Source: Chlamydiae bacterium RIFCSPLOWO2_12_FULL_45_20
GTDB lineage: Bacteria; Chlamydiota; Chlamydiia; Chlamydiales; SM23-39
Direction: 5' to 3'
DNA length: 64,000 bases
NCBI GenBank assembly: GCA_001796285.1
Contig: MGMD01000018.1
Coordinates: 46,248 to 110,247 of the forward strand
A program made the translations under genes and the position numbers. Below, piece by piece: positions 1-9,094 of this stretch. The notes beneath the pieces are model-generated. The model worked only from the letters and a program-made list of their open reading frames with translations, had not been told where the DNA came from and made no database searches. How positions within the stretch are numbered: the first letter of the stretch is position 1; each line of letters starts with the position of its first letter.

Positions 1-139
1 GATGGGAAGACGATCTGTGAGTAGAGAAACAACCCCAATAAAGGGTTTGGTTAGAAGCCCCACAAAGAAATGGGCAACCCAAATGGTCACTACCAGTGGT
101 AGTAGGGTGACAAGGCCTGTTAAGAAGTATTTCTTCATC
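1..139 (-). CDS. DUF502 family membrane protein (N-terminal fragment)
   Basis: The first 46 codons are present and the rest lies beyond the window edge. The N-terminus is MKKYFLTGLVTLLPLVVTIW, a short charged start followed by a hydrophobic segment, which is the usual opening of DUF502 family inner-membrane proteins. The start lies 5 nt downstream of the rnr stop codon, so the two genes are probably cotranscribed. The family has no settled biochemical function. The assignment rests on the N-terminus alone. Confidence 0.7.
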
Positions 140-144
140 GTGTT

Positions 145-2271
145 TTAAGAATCATTGCATTTTTTCTTTCTCGCATCTGGCAGTGCCCACGCCGACTGAA
201 GGAGGACGAAATCGACTTCCTCAAGACGCACTGATAACTTTTGTCCCATTTGATAGAGCTTTCCCGTCCGGGTTCCTTTAAAGGACATCGACTCGGGGCG
301 GTATTCAAAATAGTCATTGCCGAGGTTGGACACATGGACTTGTCCTTCTAAATCGAATAAAGGGACTTCAAAAAATAGGGCAAACGGCTTGATTTTTGTG
401 ACGATAGCTTCATAGATCCTTGTTGGATCCTCTTGATAAAAGGTCGCTGCAAATCGAAGTTTTTTTAAGATGGTCACAGAACTTTCTGCGCGAAAAGAAA
501 CCCGCTCTTTTTCTGAACAGGCCGTTGCTACTGCTTCGAGGTTGAAATCCTTTGGAAGTTCCTGAAAAAGAAGACGTTGGATCATGAGATCTGTATATCT
601 GCGAATGGGACTTGTAAAATGGCAGTAATGCTCCAAGGCTAGCCCGTAGTGACCTAAGTTATCCGTTGAATAGGCAGCCAGTTTCATGCTTCGGATAAAG
701 CTGATGGATAGCTGGGAGAGGTGAGGGGAGTGTTTGGCTTGCTCAAAAAGCTCTTGGATGTCTTTTCTTAGAGGCTTATTTGGCAGCTGAAAGCCTAGCA
801 TTTTTGCAAATTGATAAAAGTCTTCAAAAGTCTCTAAAGAAGGTTCTTCGTGAATTCGGTAAATGAGGGAGAGTCCCTTTTTGGATAAATGGGTAGCAAC
901 GGTTTCATTGGCCTTAAGCATAAACTCTTCGATCATCTGGTGAGTAATATCATATTCCACTTTTTCAATCTTCTGCGGCACTCCCTTTTTATCTACAAGG
1001 ATCGTACTACTTGGTAACGAAAAATCTATGCTACCTCTTTCAAAGCGCTTTTTCTTTAACACGCCGCAAAGCTCTACCATGCGATGAAGAAGAGAGGCAT
1101 GAGGACTGTTTTTTCGATGTTCCAGCACTTCTAAAGCTTCATTATAGGTAAACCGTTTTTGACTGTGGATGCAGCTTCTTTCGATCGAATAATTGACAAG
1201 ATCTCCTTGTGGGGTAAACTCCATAAAGACAGACTGAGTCAGTCTTGGTACATGAGGTTTTAAAGAACAAAGCTCATTGGAAAGTTCTTCCGGAAGCATG
1301 GGAATACAGGTGCCAGGAAAGTAGGTTGAATTACATCGAAGATAAGCTGCTTTATCAAGATGGCTGTAGGGTTTTACGTAATGTGCGACGTCGGCGATGT
1401 GAACACCTAGAAAAAAGTGCCCTCTCGGGTCTTTGGTAAGAGAAATCGCATCATCAAAGTCTTTGGCAGTGTCAGGATCAATTGTGACAATCTCCCAGGT
1501 GGTTAGATCTTTTCTTTGTGGGTCGATCAGCACAGCCTTTCCATACTGCTTGGCCTCGTCAATGGCTTCTTGGGTAAATCCATCGGGCAATTCAAATTCT
1601 TCAACGGCTGCTTGAATATCGATGGAAGGATCAGAGATGTTCCCAATATTGCGGGTCACCTCGGCATCCACGAGTCCCTCTTTATTTTTCCAAGTTTTCA
1701 CTTGGCAAATCACGCGGTCCCCTTCCTCTAGCTCTAATTTAGAGTGGACTTGTACTGGTTTTTCAACGCCCAGAAGGGGAGCGTAGGCGATGTAGTGTTT
1801 TTTTATTTTGCGGAGGATCGTTCCTGCCAGGTGGGTACGGCTTCTTTTCAGAATGGCCACTACTTTCCCTTCGGGGCCTTTAGGAGAGGCCTCAGCCAAG
1901 ATCTCTACCTCCACCGTATCCCCATCTACAGCTCCTTTTAGGTGGGGGCGAGGAATAAAGACATCCGCTCCTTTGTCTACGCGGACAAATCCAAATCCTT
2001 TGGGTAGAACATTAATTGTTCCCGTTTTAAGCTGATTCGAAATAGGGGACCTATACTTGGTTTGGTTGAGGACAATCTCCCCTTTTTCCACCAAATCGTC
2101 TAATGTTTGCTTAAATATGTGCGTATGAGCGCTAGGAATATTTAATTGCTGAGAGAGTTCCGACAATGTGGAGGGGGTATAACGCTTCCCTCGGACATAC
2201 TCGAGAACAGTTTTTGAAAGATTTAAGGGTTTTTTTATGCTTCTTCCACTCTTTTTTCTTCTTGATCGCAT
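145..2271 (-). CDS. rnr: Ribonuclease R (RNase II/RNB family 3'-5' exoribonuclease)
   Basis: A 708-residue protein with the RNase R layout: a basic N-terminal helix-turn-helix-like region (about 15-75), cold-shock domains (about 80-215), a central RNB catalytic domain, and a C-terminal S1-like segment (about 615-690). The catalytic Asp cluster is visible as IDPDTAKDFDDA near residues 264-275, the magnesium-binding motif of the family. RNase R degrades structured RNA and takes part in rRNA and mRNA turnover. The C-terminus ends in a short lysine-rich tail. The gene appears to head an operon with the DUF502 gene. Confidence 0.95.
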   Translation of the reverse strand: MRSRRKKSGRSIKKPLNLSKTVLEYVRGKRYTPSTLSELSQQLNIPSAHTHIFKQTLDDLVEKGEIVLNQTKYRSPISNQLKTGTINVLPKGFGFVRVDKGADVFIPRPHLKGAVDGDTVEVEILAEASPKGPEGKVVAILKRSRTHLAGTILRKIKKHYIAYAPLLGVEKPVQVHSKLELEEGDRVICQVKTWKNKEGLVDAEVTRNIGNISDPSIDIQAAVEEFELPDGFTQEAIDEAKQYGKAVLIDPQRKDLTTWEIVTIDPDTAKDFDDAISLTKDPRGHFFLGVHIADVAHYVKPYSHLDKAAYLRCNSTYFPGTCIPMLPEELSNELCSLKPHVPRLTQSVFMEFTPQGDLVNYSIERSCIHSQKRFTYNEALEVLEHRKNSPHASLLHRMVELCGVLKKKRFERGSIDFSLPSSTILVDKKGVPQKIEKVEYDITHQMIEEFMLKANETVATHLSKKGLSLIYRIHEEPSLETFEDFYQFAKMLGFQLPNKPLRKDIQELFEQAKHSPHLSQLSISFIRSMKLAAYSTDNLGHYGLALEHYCHFTSPIRRYTDLMIQRLLFQELPKDFNLEAVATACSEKERVSFRAESSVTILKKLRFAATFYQEDPTRIYEAIVTKIKPFALFFEVPLFDLEGQVHVSNLGNDYFEYRPESMSFKGTRTGKLYQMGQKLSVRLEEVDFVLLQSAWALPDARKKKCNDS

Positions 2272-2312
2272 CCTCTCATGATAAGAGAAAATTCTACCAC
2301 TTGCAAGGTTTT

Positions 2313-3035
2313 TCAGTCAGGAAGGATACCTTTCCAAGCACTCTGCAAGGCCTCAATCGCTGTAGGGCTACTTAGCATGGCAGATGCAGTAGCAAAGATC
2401 TGTTGATGAAGCTCTTGCGCTGCTGTAGAAACATTTTGTACTTGAGGAGTATTTGTGGAAACAAGGGTCTCCTTCTCTTTTGGGAGGAGTTTTAGAAAGG
2501 TTTGCTGAAGGATCTTTAGTGAGTCGAAGTGAGTTTTCGTCTGGGATCGATATTGCTGACCTCCTGCATGGATGAGTCTTCCATCAGCGTTATAGGCGGG
2601 CTCTTCATCTCTACCTGGAACCTTTTCCACATATTTTAGAAAATCGAATGGCTCTTGGCATTTTGAATAGACGTAGGCTTTTACTACAGCCACCAGGATC
2701 TGCATAAAGCATGCAGGATCGGTTCCTTGACAGAGTTCGTTGAATGCTGCTAACTCTTCTTTGTCCAGGGTGTTTCGGTAAATAGTGCATGATTTTTGTA
2801 TAAAAAGGATCGGATCTTTAGGCATGCAAACATAGGGCGAGCTTTTCAGCTTTGCCGCAGGCGTGCTGGATATACATTTCCATGCTTGCGATAGATAGTG
2901 ATAGAGGGTACGTACGAGCAGTGAAAAAAACTCTGAAACTACCCGGATTGTTTTTGACACAACGGGATGGTTAAACAAAGCAAAGAAAGGTTCTCGCGGA
3001 GTCAAAGGGCTCTTGCTAGACTCAGTTTTGAACAT
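2313..3035 (-). CDS. Hypothetical protein
   Basis: A 240-residue protein I do not recognise. Residues 20-60 are moderately hydrophobic with aromatic residues (FFALF, FFSLLVRTLYHYL) and could be a membrane-associated helix. The rest is a soluble mixed sequence with a Cys-containing middle (about 85-125) and a Thr/Gln-rich stretch near residue 195. It lies between rnr and folD on the same strand with gaps of about 40 and 60 nt. It may be a lineage-specific chlamydial protein. No function is proposed. Confidence 0.7.
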   Translation of the reverse strand: MFKTESSKSPLTPREPFFALFNHPVVSKTIRVVSEFFSLLVRTLYHYLSQAWKCISSTPAAKLKSSPYVCMPKDPILFIQKSCTIYRNTLDKEELAAFNELCQGTDPACFMQILVAVVKAYVYSKCQEPFDFLKYVEKVPGRDEEPAYNADGRLIHAGGQQYRSQTKTHFDSLKILQQTFLKLLPKEKETLVSTNTPQVQNVSTAAQELHQQIFATASAMLSSPTAIEALQSAWKGILPD

Positions 3036-3097
3036 GATGACCCCTTAATTGACGAGTCACTTTAAACAAAAGAAAAATTTTGTGTCAAAATATTGTT

Positions 3098-3934
3098 TTA
3101 AGAAAATGCCAAGAGCGTATTTTGGAGGAGCATGGCGATGGTCATTGGGCCAATTCCTCCGGGTACAGGGGTAATGGCTGAGGCTTTTGTTTGGACGTCT
3201 TCAAAATCGACATCGCCAACGAGTTTTCCATTCACTCTATTGATCCCCACATCCACGACGACCGCCTGTGGTTTAATCATCTCTTTGCGGATGGATTGGG
3301 GACGACCGAGTGCTGCAACGAGGATGTCCGCAGAACGGGTGATGTCGAAGAGGTGTTCGGTCTGACTGTGAGTCACTGTAACGGTAGCGTTGCAGCCCTC
3401 TTTTTTTTGCATGAGAAGGGCTGCTAGCGGCTTACCTACGATATCGCTACGGCCGACAATGACTACATGTTTTCCTTGGATCGGGATCCTATAGCTTTCC
3501 AAAAGGGTCTTCACTCCCAGTGGAGTACAAGGAATAAATCCGTCATCATGGCCCAGTAGTAGCTTTCCTATATTGACAGGATGAAATCCATCGACATCTT
3601 TCCTTGGGTCAATTGCAAACATGATGCGCTGAGGATTGATGTGAGGGGGCAAGGGAAGTTGGACTAAAATTCCGTCGACAGAAGGCTCGCGGTTCAGTTG
3701 GTCGATGGCAAGAATTAGGTCCCGCTCAGAAAGGGTAGGCGGCAGCGTTATGATTTCCGATACTATTCCAACGTTTAGACAAGCTTTTTTCTTTGCCTGA
3801 ACATAGGAGAGTGAAGCGGGATTTTCTCCGACTAAGACCATTGTCAGGCCCGGTTTTCTTCCAGAAAAACTAGAGATCTTTTCTCTCATAGCCTCTTGGA
3901 AGCTTAAGGCAATTTTTTTTCCATCTAAAATCAT
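3098..3934 (-). CDS. folD: Bifunctional methylene-THF dehydrogenase / methenyl-THF cyclohydrolase FolD
   Basis: A 278-residue protein of normal FolD length. FolD interconverts 5,10-methylene-, methenyl- and 10-formyl-tetrahydrofolate using NADP, supplying formyl groups for initiator tRNA and purines. Visible signatures are YVQAKKKACLNVGI with the catalytic Lys, GILVQLPLPPHI, PCTPLGVKTLL, the Rossmann motif VVIVGRSDIVGKP and the C-terminal PVPGGIGPMTIAMLLQNT. The start lies 3 nt after the stop of the upstream inositol-phosphatase-like gene, which suggests a shared transcript. Confidence 0.96.
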   Translation of the reverse strand: MILDGKKIALSFQEAMREKISSFSGRKPGLTMVLVGENPASLSYVQAKKKACLNVGIVSEIITLPPTLSERDLILAIDQLNREPSVDGILVQLPLPPHINPQRIMFAIDPRKDVDGFHPVNIGKLLLGHDDGFIPCTPLGVKTLLESYRIPIQGKHVVIVGRSDIVGKPLAALLMQKKEGCNATVTVTHSQTEHLFDITRSADILVAALGRPQSIRKEMIKPQAVVVDVGINRVNGKLVGDVDFEDVQTKASAITPVPGGIGPMTIAMLLQNTLLAFS

Positions 3935-3937
3935 CGT

Positions 3938-4771
3938 TTACACGCTTCCCACGCTCCGATTCAAAATAGCGATCCCAGCATCGTGGATATAGCCGTTGGA
4001 GGCAAAAATTGTTTTTTTAGCGTAAATATCAAAGGCTGTCCCATCCCAGTGAGTCACTTTTCCCCCGGCTTCTTCAAGGAGGAGTTTTCCTGCAGCTACA
4101 TCCCAAGGGCTCAATGCCACTTCAAAAAAACCATCAAAGCGGCCTGCAGCAGTGTAGGCAAGATCGATAGCGGCAGATCCCATACGTCTGATGGGGATAC
4201 CGAGTTTGACAATATCTACAAAATGGTCAATGCAATGGAAAGGATTTTTCACTAAGTCATAGGGAAAGCCTGTCGCCAGTATCGCCATGTCAAGACTCGA
4301 GATTTTGGAGGCAAAGATTTTACGGCCATTAGGCCGTGCGCGGTATAAGAAAGCGCCGTTTCCGAGCTCTGCGACAAAAAGCTCATCGGTGATCGGTTGA
4401 TAGATCACCCCTGAAACAACTTTTCCTTCTTGAAGGGCAGCGATGCTGATAGAGAAGGCGGGGATTTCATGGGCGAAATTCACAGTGCCATCCAGAGGAT
4501 CGACGATCCAAAATGTTCCGTCTCCGTTGTCTTCCCCTACAGCGCCGCTTTCTTCAGCGAGAAAGTGGGAGTTTTCCACATTTTTTGCCAGAAGTTCAAG
4601 AATCGCTTTTTCTGCTTTATGGTCATATTCTGTTACAAGATTGTGCTTCCCCTCTTTTGAAGAGATGACAAAATGGGTGCCAAAGCCTTGACGTAAAATT
4701 TCTCCGCCTAAAAGGGCTGCTTCGATGCCTGCTAGGGTGATATGGGAGAACGATTCTTTCTTTTTAACCAA
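3938..4771 (-). CDS. Inositol monophosphatase family protein (SuhB/CysQ-like)
   Basis: A 277-residue Mg-dependent phosphatase of the IMPase superfamily. Metal-binding motifs are clear: FLAEESGA, the family signature WIVDPLDGTVNFAHEIP, and the C-terminal PWDVAAGKLLLEEAGG. Family members dephosphorylate inositol-1-phosphate, 3'-phosphoadenosine-5'-phosphate or fructose-1,6-bisphosphate, and the motifs do not separate these substrates. The start overlaps the 3' end of the MreD-like gene by 40 nt and the stop is 3 nt before folD. No better in-frame start is visible. Confidence 0.9.
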   Translation of the reverse strand: MVKKKESFSHITLAGIEAALLGGEILRQGFGTHFVISSKEGKHNLVTEYDHKAEKAILELLAKNVENSHFLAEESGAVGEDNGDGTFWIVDPLDGTVNFAHEIPAFSISIAALQEGKVVSGVIYQPITDELFVAELGNGAFLYRARPNGRKIFASKISSLDMAILATGFPYDLVKNPFHCIDHFVDIVKLGIPIRRMGSAAIDLAYTAAGRFDGFFEVALSPWDVAAGKLLLEEAGGKVTHWDGTAFDIYAKKTIFASNGYIHDAGIAILNRSVGSV

Positions 4772-5253
4772 AACATCCTCCAGGCTTTTGTAAAGTACCT
4801 AAACACTGTAATCGGAGAAAGAAACCAGGCAAAAGCATAAAGAGCATCGACAACAGGCATCCCGATTAAATCTGTACCCACACATCTTCCGTTAAAGGGT
4901 ATACCTTTGTCAAAAAGAAAAAGAAGGGGGAGTGCCAGTAGCGTAGAACACAAAGAGACGAGCAAGGTAAATAGGCTTACATGCAGGGGGTGTTCATATA
5001 AAAAATGCTTCTTGAATCTGTACAAAAAGAGGCAAACTCCTAAGTAATTCAGGGCGTGAATTCCTATGGGACCGCTCGAAAATAGATCCATCATCACTCC
5101 AGAAAAAACGGAGAGGAGTAAAGCCTTTTGGAAAGGGGAGCTCATGATTGTAAGGGCTAAAAATGGGCTGAAGGCCAAAATGGCCATTATGGGAACAAAT
5201 ACTCCCTGAAAGAATAGCGCGGTGAGAGCAAGAAAAAAGGCAGAAGTTAACAT
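4732..5253 (-). CDS. Probable MreD-like rod-shape/septum membrane protein
   Basis: The 173-residue product has five or so hydrophobic segments and resembles MreD, the small membrane partner of MreC/MreB. The segment SGVMMDLFSSGPIGIHALNY matches the MreD pattern of Gly, Asp-Leu, then Gly-x-x-x-(A/L)L after the second membrane helix. I place the start at the ATG 2 nt beyond the galE stop. A longer reading begins at 5292 inside galE but has no spaced ribosome-binding site. MreB in chlamydiae directs septal peptidoglycan synthesis, so an MreD homologue would be plausible. A different small membrane protein cannot be excluded. Confidence 0.6.
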   Translation of the reverse strand: MLTSAFFLALTALFFQGVFVPIMAILAFSPFLALTIMSSPFQKALLLSVFSGVMMDLFSSGPIGIHALNYLGVCLFLYRFKKHFLYEHPLHVSLFTLLVSLCSTLLALPLLFLFDKGIPFNGRCVGTDLIGMPVVDALYAFAWFLSPITVFRYFTKAWRMFWLKRKNRSPISP

Positions 5254-5255
5254 GT

Positions 5256-6224
5256 TTAAGCGGTTTCCAAAAGAAGCTGGTGCCATTTCCACGCAGAACT
5301 GATGAGAGTGGAGAGCTCAGAATATTGTGGAGTCCATTGGAGGAGGTTTTGGGCAGCTTTCAAATCTGCGGTTAAAATACCGGGCTCCCCCGGACGTTTT
5401 TTTTCCATACGGATGTTGAGTGTTTTTCCACAAAATTTTTGCACGGCATCGATAATTTCTAGAACAGAATAGCCATTTCCTGTCCCTAAATTAATCGTAT
5501 GGCTCGAAGCAAAAAGAGCCTTGATGTGAGCGTCCGCAAGATCTTGTACATGGACATAGTCGCGGATAGCACTTCCGTCTTTTGTCTGAAAGTCTGCGCC
5601 ATAAACAACCACTTCTCTCCTAACACCGAGCGCAGCTTCAATGATTGTTGGGATTAGGTGTGTTTCGGGAGAGTGGTTTTCTCCTATAAGGGTCTCTAAA
5701 TCGGCACCCGCTGCGTTAAAATAGCGCAAGATCACAGCCTGAATGCCATGGGCGCGCTCAAAATCTCGGATGATTTCCTCGCACATGAATTTCGATCTTC
5801 CATAAGGAGTAATCGGGTTGAGAGGATGCTCTTCAGTAATGGGGGTAAAGAGTGGGTGTCCATAAGCGGCGCATGTGCTTGAAAATACGAGGTGCTTGAC
5901 GTTGTGAGCGCACATCGCTTCGAGAAGGGCAACTGTACTGCCAATATTATTACGATAGTATTTACCAGGGTTTCCCATTGACTCAACAACGATGGCATCA
6001 GCGGCAAAATGGATGACGGCTTTGGGGCAGTAGGTTTGAAATGCTTGATCCAGCGTTTTACGGTCAGCAAGGTCTCCTTGAACGAACGGTCCCCATTGTA
6101 CAGCACTCTGATGTCCAGTGGACAAGTTGTCATAGACAACAGGAATCAAGCCGTGCTTTTGAAGAGTCTTTGCAGTCAGGCTACCAATGTATCCTGCTCC
6201 GCCTGGAAGAAGAATTGTGTCCAT
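5256..6224 (-). CDS. galE: UDP-glucose 4-epimerase
   Basis: A 322-residue extended short-chain dehydrogenase. The N-terminal NAD motif is GGAGYIGSLTAKTLQKHG, followed by VYDNLSTGH. The catalytic SSTCAAYG and YGRSKFMCEE (YxxxK) are present, as is NLGTGNGYSVLE in the C-terminal substrate domain. It interconverts UDP-glucose and UDP-galactose, or the GlcNAc/GalNAc forms, for glycan synthesis. UDP-glucose dehydrogenase lies two genes upstream, so this stretch handles UDP-sugars. The gene is flanked closely by the MreD-like gene and the polyprenyl synthase. Confidence 0.94.
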   Translation of the reverse strand: MDTILLPGGAGYIGSLTAKTLQKHGLIPVVYDNLSTGHQSAVQWGPFVQGDLADRKTLDQAFQTYCPKAVIHFAADAIVVESMGNPGKYYRNNIGSTVALLEAMCAHNVKHLVFSSTCAAYGHPLFTPITEEHPLNPITPYGRSKFMCEEIIRDFERAHGIQAVILRYFNAAGADLETLIGENHSPETHLIPTIIEAALGVRREVVVYGADFQTKDGSAIRDYVHVQDLADAHIKALFASSHTINLGTGNGYSVLEIIDAVQKFCGKTLNIRMEKKRPGEPGILTADLKAAQNLLQWTPQYSELSTLISSAWKWHQLLLETA

Positions 6225-6230
6225 GAAGCG

Positions 6231-7079
6231 TTATCCTACCAAACCCAAAGCCCAGTGTAAGAGAATGGCTAGTTGCGAACCTTGGTTCGGGAGTTTTTCT
6301 AAATTACGGAATATGGAGGTTTTGAGTTTTTTGAGCTTGTCTTGAACTTTTTCCACTCCATAAAAAGAAACTGCAGTTGGTTTATTCTTAGATGCATCAG
6401 AGCGTGCGGTTTTGCCCAATAATGCAGTGGTAGATGTGGCGTCCAGAAGGTCATCTTGGAATTGATAAGCAAGGCCCAATTCGCGCCCAATCGTGTAAAG
6501 AAGCGGGCTCGGAGGGCAGCTTGCCGCCCAACTTCCGATTTCCAGACATGCAGTGAGAAGGGAAGCTGTTTTCCCACAGTGCATGTGAAGGAGTGTGTCT
6601 TCGTCAATTTCTTTTCCTTTCGATTCAATGTCAATGGCTTGCCCTCCAAGCATGCCTGGCGCGCCAGATCGCATAGCGGCAAGTTGGATCATGTGCAGCC
6701 TCTGTCCTTCGTTTAAATTCTTTGTACTGGCAAGGACCTCGAAGGCATAAGTTAAAAGATAATCGCCAGCTAAAAGGGCCATTGCCTCGCCGTATACTTT
6801 GTGTAAGGTGGGCTTGCCCCGTCTTAGGCTATCATCATCCATACAGGGGAGATCATCGTGGATTAAAGAATAGGTGTGGATCATTTCCATTGCACAAGCG
6901 GGATTGAGAACGCTGAATGGGTCGACCCCATAGACTCCTGCAGTGGCTAATGTGAGAAGAGGCCGAAACCTTTTTCCTGGTAATAAAAGAGAGTAACGGG
7001 CCGCCTCAAAAATCGTTTCATCTCTAGGTGGGATCAATTCGCGGAGGCGCTTTTCAATACTATCGATCATGGATGGCAT
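6231..7079 (-). CDS. ispA: Polyprenyl diphosphate synthase (farnesyl/geranylgeranyl type)
   Basis: The product is about 282 residues and belongs to the trans-isoprenyl diphosphate synthase family. The first Asp-rich motif is DDLPCMDDDSLRRGKPT, with the two-residue insertion typical of bacterial IspA. The second is FQDDLLD. It condenses isopentenyl diphosphate units to C15 or C20 chains for quinone and undecaprenyl lipid synthesis. In this window it would complement ispG and feed the menaquinone side chain. The ORF is open to 7106, but the ATGs at 7079 and 7070 fit better because the upstream gene ends at 7060. Confidence 0.92.
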   Translation of the reverse strand: MPSMIDSIEKRLRELIPPRDETIFEAARYSLLLPGKRFRPLLTLATAGVYGVDPFSVLNPACAMEMIHTYSLIHDDLPCMDDDSLRRGKPTLHKVYGEAMALLAGDYLLTYAFEVLASTKNLNEGQRLHMIQLAAMRSGAPGMLGGQAIDIESKGKEIDEDTLLHMHCGKTASLLTACLEIGSWAASCPPSPLLYTIGRELGLAYQFQDDLLDATSTTALLGKTARSDASKNKPTAVSFYGVEKVQDKLKKLKTSIFRNLEKLPNQGSQLAILLHWALGLVG

Positions 7080-8397
7080 CTGGAACCCCAATTGCAATGT
7101 AGTCAAACCCTTTGTTTTTCATGTCAAGAGGTTTGTATTGATTACGCCCGTCAAAGAACGCAATCCCTTTCATTTCCTTCTTAACAGGACTAAAATCGAC
7201 CAGCCGAAACTGCTTCCATTCTGTAAGAAGGGCGATAGCATCCGCATTCTTGGCTGCTTCAAATTCACTGATGCACCAAGAAATATTGGGGAATCCATTG
7301 AGTAATTTTTTGGCGTTCGGCATGGCTACCGGATCAAAAACCTGAAGGTGAGCTCCTTGTCGGATGAGGTCCTCAATCAGGACAAGAGAAGGGGCCTCTC
7401 GCATATCATCAGTGTCTGGTTTAAAGGCGAGGCCCCAGATTCCTATGGTCTTGCCTTTGAGGCCGCCTTTTTTCGAAAAATAGTTCGTCATAATTCCGGC
7501 TAGCAGTTTTTTTTGACGGTTATTTACAGCGTCTGCTGCCTGTAGAACGAGCGGTTCTGTTTCGATTTCTTCTGCGAGCTTAATAAGCGCTCGAATATCT
7601 TTGGGAAAGCACGACCCGCCATAGCCAACCCCAGGGTAGAGAAAGCTGTAGCCGATTCTGCTATCAGAGCCGATCCCTTTTCTTACCTCATTGACATTAG
7701 CGCCCACTTTTTTACAAATGTCGGCGATTTCGTTCATAAAGGAGATGCGAGTGGCTAACATCGCGTTAGCCGCATATTTCGTCATTTCTGCAGACAGGGT
7801 ATCCATCACTAGAATTCGTTCATGATTCAAAGTAAAGGGGGCATAGATTTCCTTGAGCAACTCTACCGGTTTTGAGGTATCAGAGCCGATGATAATTCGG
7901 TCGGGCCGTAAACAATCCGATACGGCATTCCCTTCTTTTAAAAATTCGGGGGCTGAGACAACGTCCAAGTTGAGGGTAGAGCGGATTGCAAGCATGACTG
8001 TTTTCACGCGGTGTGCTGTCCCAACAGGGACGGTCGATTTGTTTACAATGACTTTATAATCTTTGTCCATATACGAGGCAATTTGCCGGGCAGCAGTCTC
8101 CACATAACTGATGTCGCAAGAACCGTCTTCCTTCGAAGGGGTTGGGACGGCGATGAAGCAGCACCTGGCAGGGCGAACGGCTTCTTCATAATTTGTAGTG
8201 AAAAAGAGTCGTTTTTCCCGAATGTTCCTTTTCACAATTTCCTCTAGGCCGGGTTCGTAGATAGGGATAGCGCCTTTTTGAAGCATTTCAATCTTTTCAT
8301 GGTCGATATCAAGACAAGTGACGATGTGTCCCATTTCTGCAAAGCACGCCCCTGTAACCAGTCCGACATACCCCGTTCCTACGATCAATATCTGCAT
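7060..8397 (-). CDS. ugd: UDP-glucose 6-dehydrogenase
   Basis: A 445-residue protein with the NAD-binding N-terminus ILIVGTGYVGLVTGACFAEM. The active-site cysteine lies in GVGYGGSCFPKDIRAL. The C-terminal UDP-binding domain includes GIWGLAFKPDTDDMREAPS. It oxidises UDP-glucose to UDP-glucuronate. The purpose of UDP-glucuronate here is not clear from neighbours, but galE lies nearby and surface glycans are the likely sink. It overlaps the start of the polyprenyl synthase gene by about 20 nt. Confidence 0.96.
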   Translation of the reverse strand: MQILIVGTGYVGLVTGACFAEMGHIVTCLDIDHEKIEMLQKGAIPIYEPGLEEIVKRNIREKRLFFTTNYEEAVRPARCCFIAVPTPSKEDGSCDISYVETAARQIASYMDKDYKVIVNKSTVPVGTAHRVKTVMLAIRSTLNLDVVSAPEFLKEGNAVSDCLRPDRIIIGSDTSKPVELLKEIYAPFTLNHERILVMDTLSAEMTKYAANAMLATRISFMNEIADICKKVGANVNEVRKGIGSDSRIGYSFLYPGVGYGGSCFPKDIRALIKLAEEIETEPLVLQAADAVNNRQKKLLAGIMTNYFSKKGGLKGKTIGIWGLAFKPDTDDMREAPSLVLIEDLIRQGAHLQVFDPVAMPNAKKLLNGFPNISWCISEFEAAKNADAIALLTEWKQFRLVDFSPVKKEMKGIAFFDGRNQYKPLDMKNKGFDYIAIGVPDAIHDR

Positions 8398-8452
8398 CCC
8401 GCATTCCCCCCTCTAGAGACTGTACACTCAAGAGTACATTCGTAGCAGAAAA

Positions 8453-9094
8453 TCAATTTCTCGCCAATGGAAAAAGAGATCCATTTTCGAGCACATATTG
8501 GCGGTCGCAGAGCGATGCCAATGTTGGGTCGTGAGTAACTAAAATCAAGCTTTGCTGCAACCCTTTTAAAAGACGACCCACTTGATCTCTATTTTCCCTG
8601 TCGAGATTCCCTGTGGGCTCATCGGCTAAGATTAAATGCGGGTTGTTGCAACGGGCGCGCGCAATGGCTACGCGTTGCCTTTCTCCTCCAGAAAGATGCT
8701 TGGCAGCAATATCTGCCTTAGATGCAAGGCCCACATCTTCTAAAAGTTTTAGGCCTTTTTCTTTTGGGGCAGGTATTCTGGCTATTCGGGCAGGCATCAG
8801 GACATTTTCCAACGCTGTAAAATCTTCCAAGAGGTTATAAGACTGAAAGATATATCCCAGTTCATGGCGCCGAATGAGGTGGGCATTGGCTTTAGAGAGG
8901 ATTTTTTCTCCCATTTCGATTTGTCCGCTGTCTGGTTCTTCTAGCTTTGCTAGAATGTGGAGAAGCGTTGTTTTCCCTTCCCCTGATCTTCCGAGAATGG
9001 CGATGGATTGTCCAGATTCCAGAGTAAGACTGACGTTTTTGAGGACCTGTAGTTTCCCATAGGACTTAGAGATGTTTGTGGCTCTAAAAATCAT
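8453..9094 (-). CDS. lolD: Lipoprotein-releasing ABC transporter ATP-binding protein LolD
   Basis: A 213-residue ABC ATPase. Walker A is [12 protein letters not shown], the signature is [14 protein letters not shown], and Walker B is [16 protein letters not shown], all typical of the LolD/MacB branch. It powers extraction of outer-membrane lipoproteins from the inner membrane. Its ATG overlaps the stop of the permease gene by 4 nt (ATGA), so the pair is translationally coupled. The rpmG-permease-lolD order is the one I recall from Chlamydia trachomatis. Confidence 0.94.
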   Translation of the reverse strand: MIFRATNISKSYGKLQVLKNVSLTLESGQSIAILGRSGEGKTTLLHILAKLEEPDSGQIEMGEKILSKANAHLIRRHELGYIFQSYNLLEDFTALENVLMPARIARIPAPKEKGLKLLEDVGLASKADIAAKHLSGGERQRVAIARARCNNPHLILADEPTGNLDRENRDQVGRLLKGLQQSLILVTHDPTLASLCDRQYVLENGSLFPLARN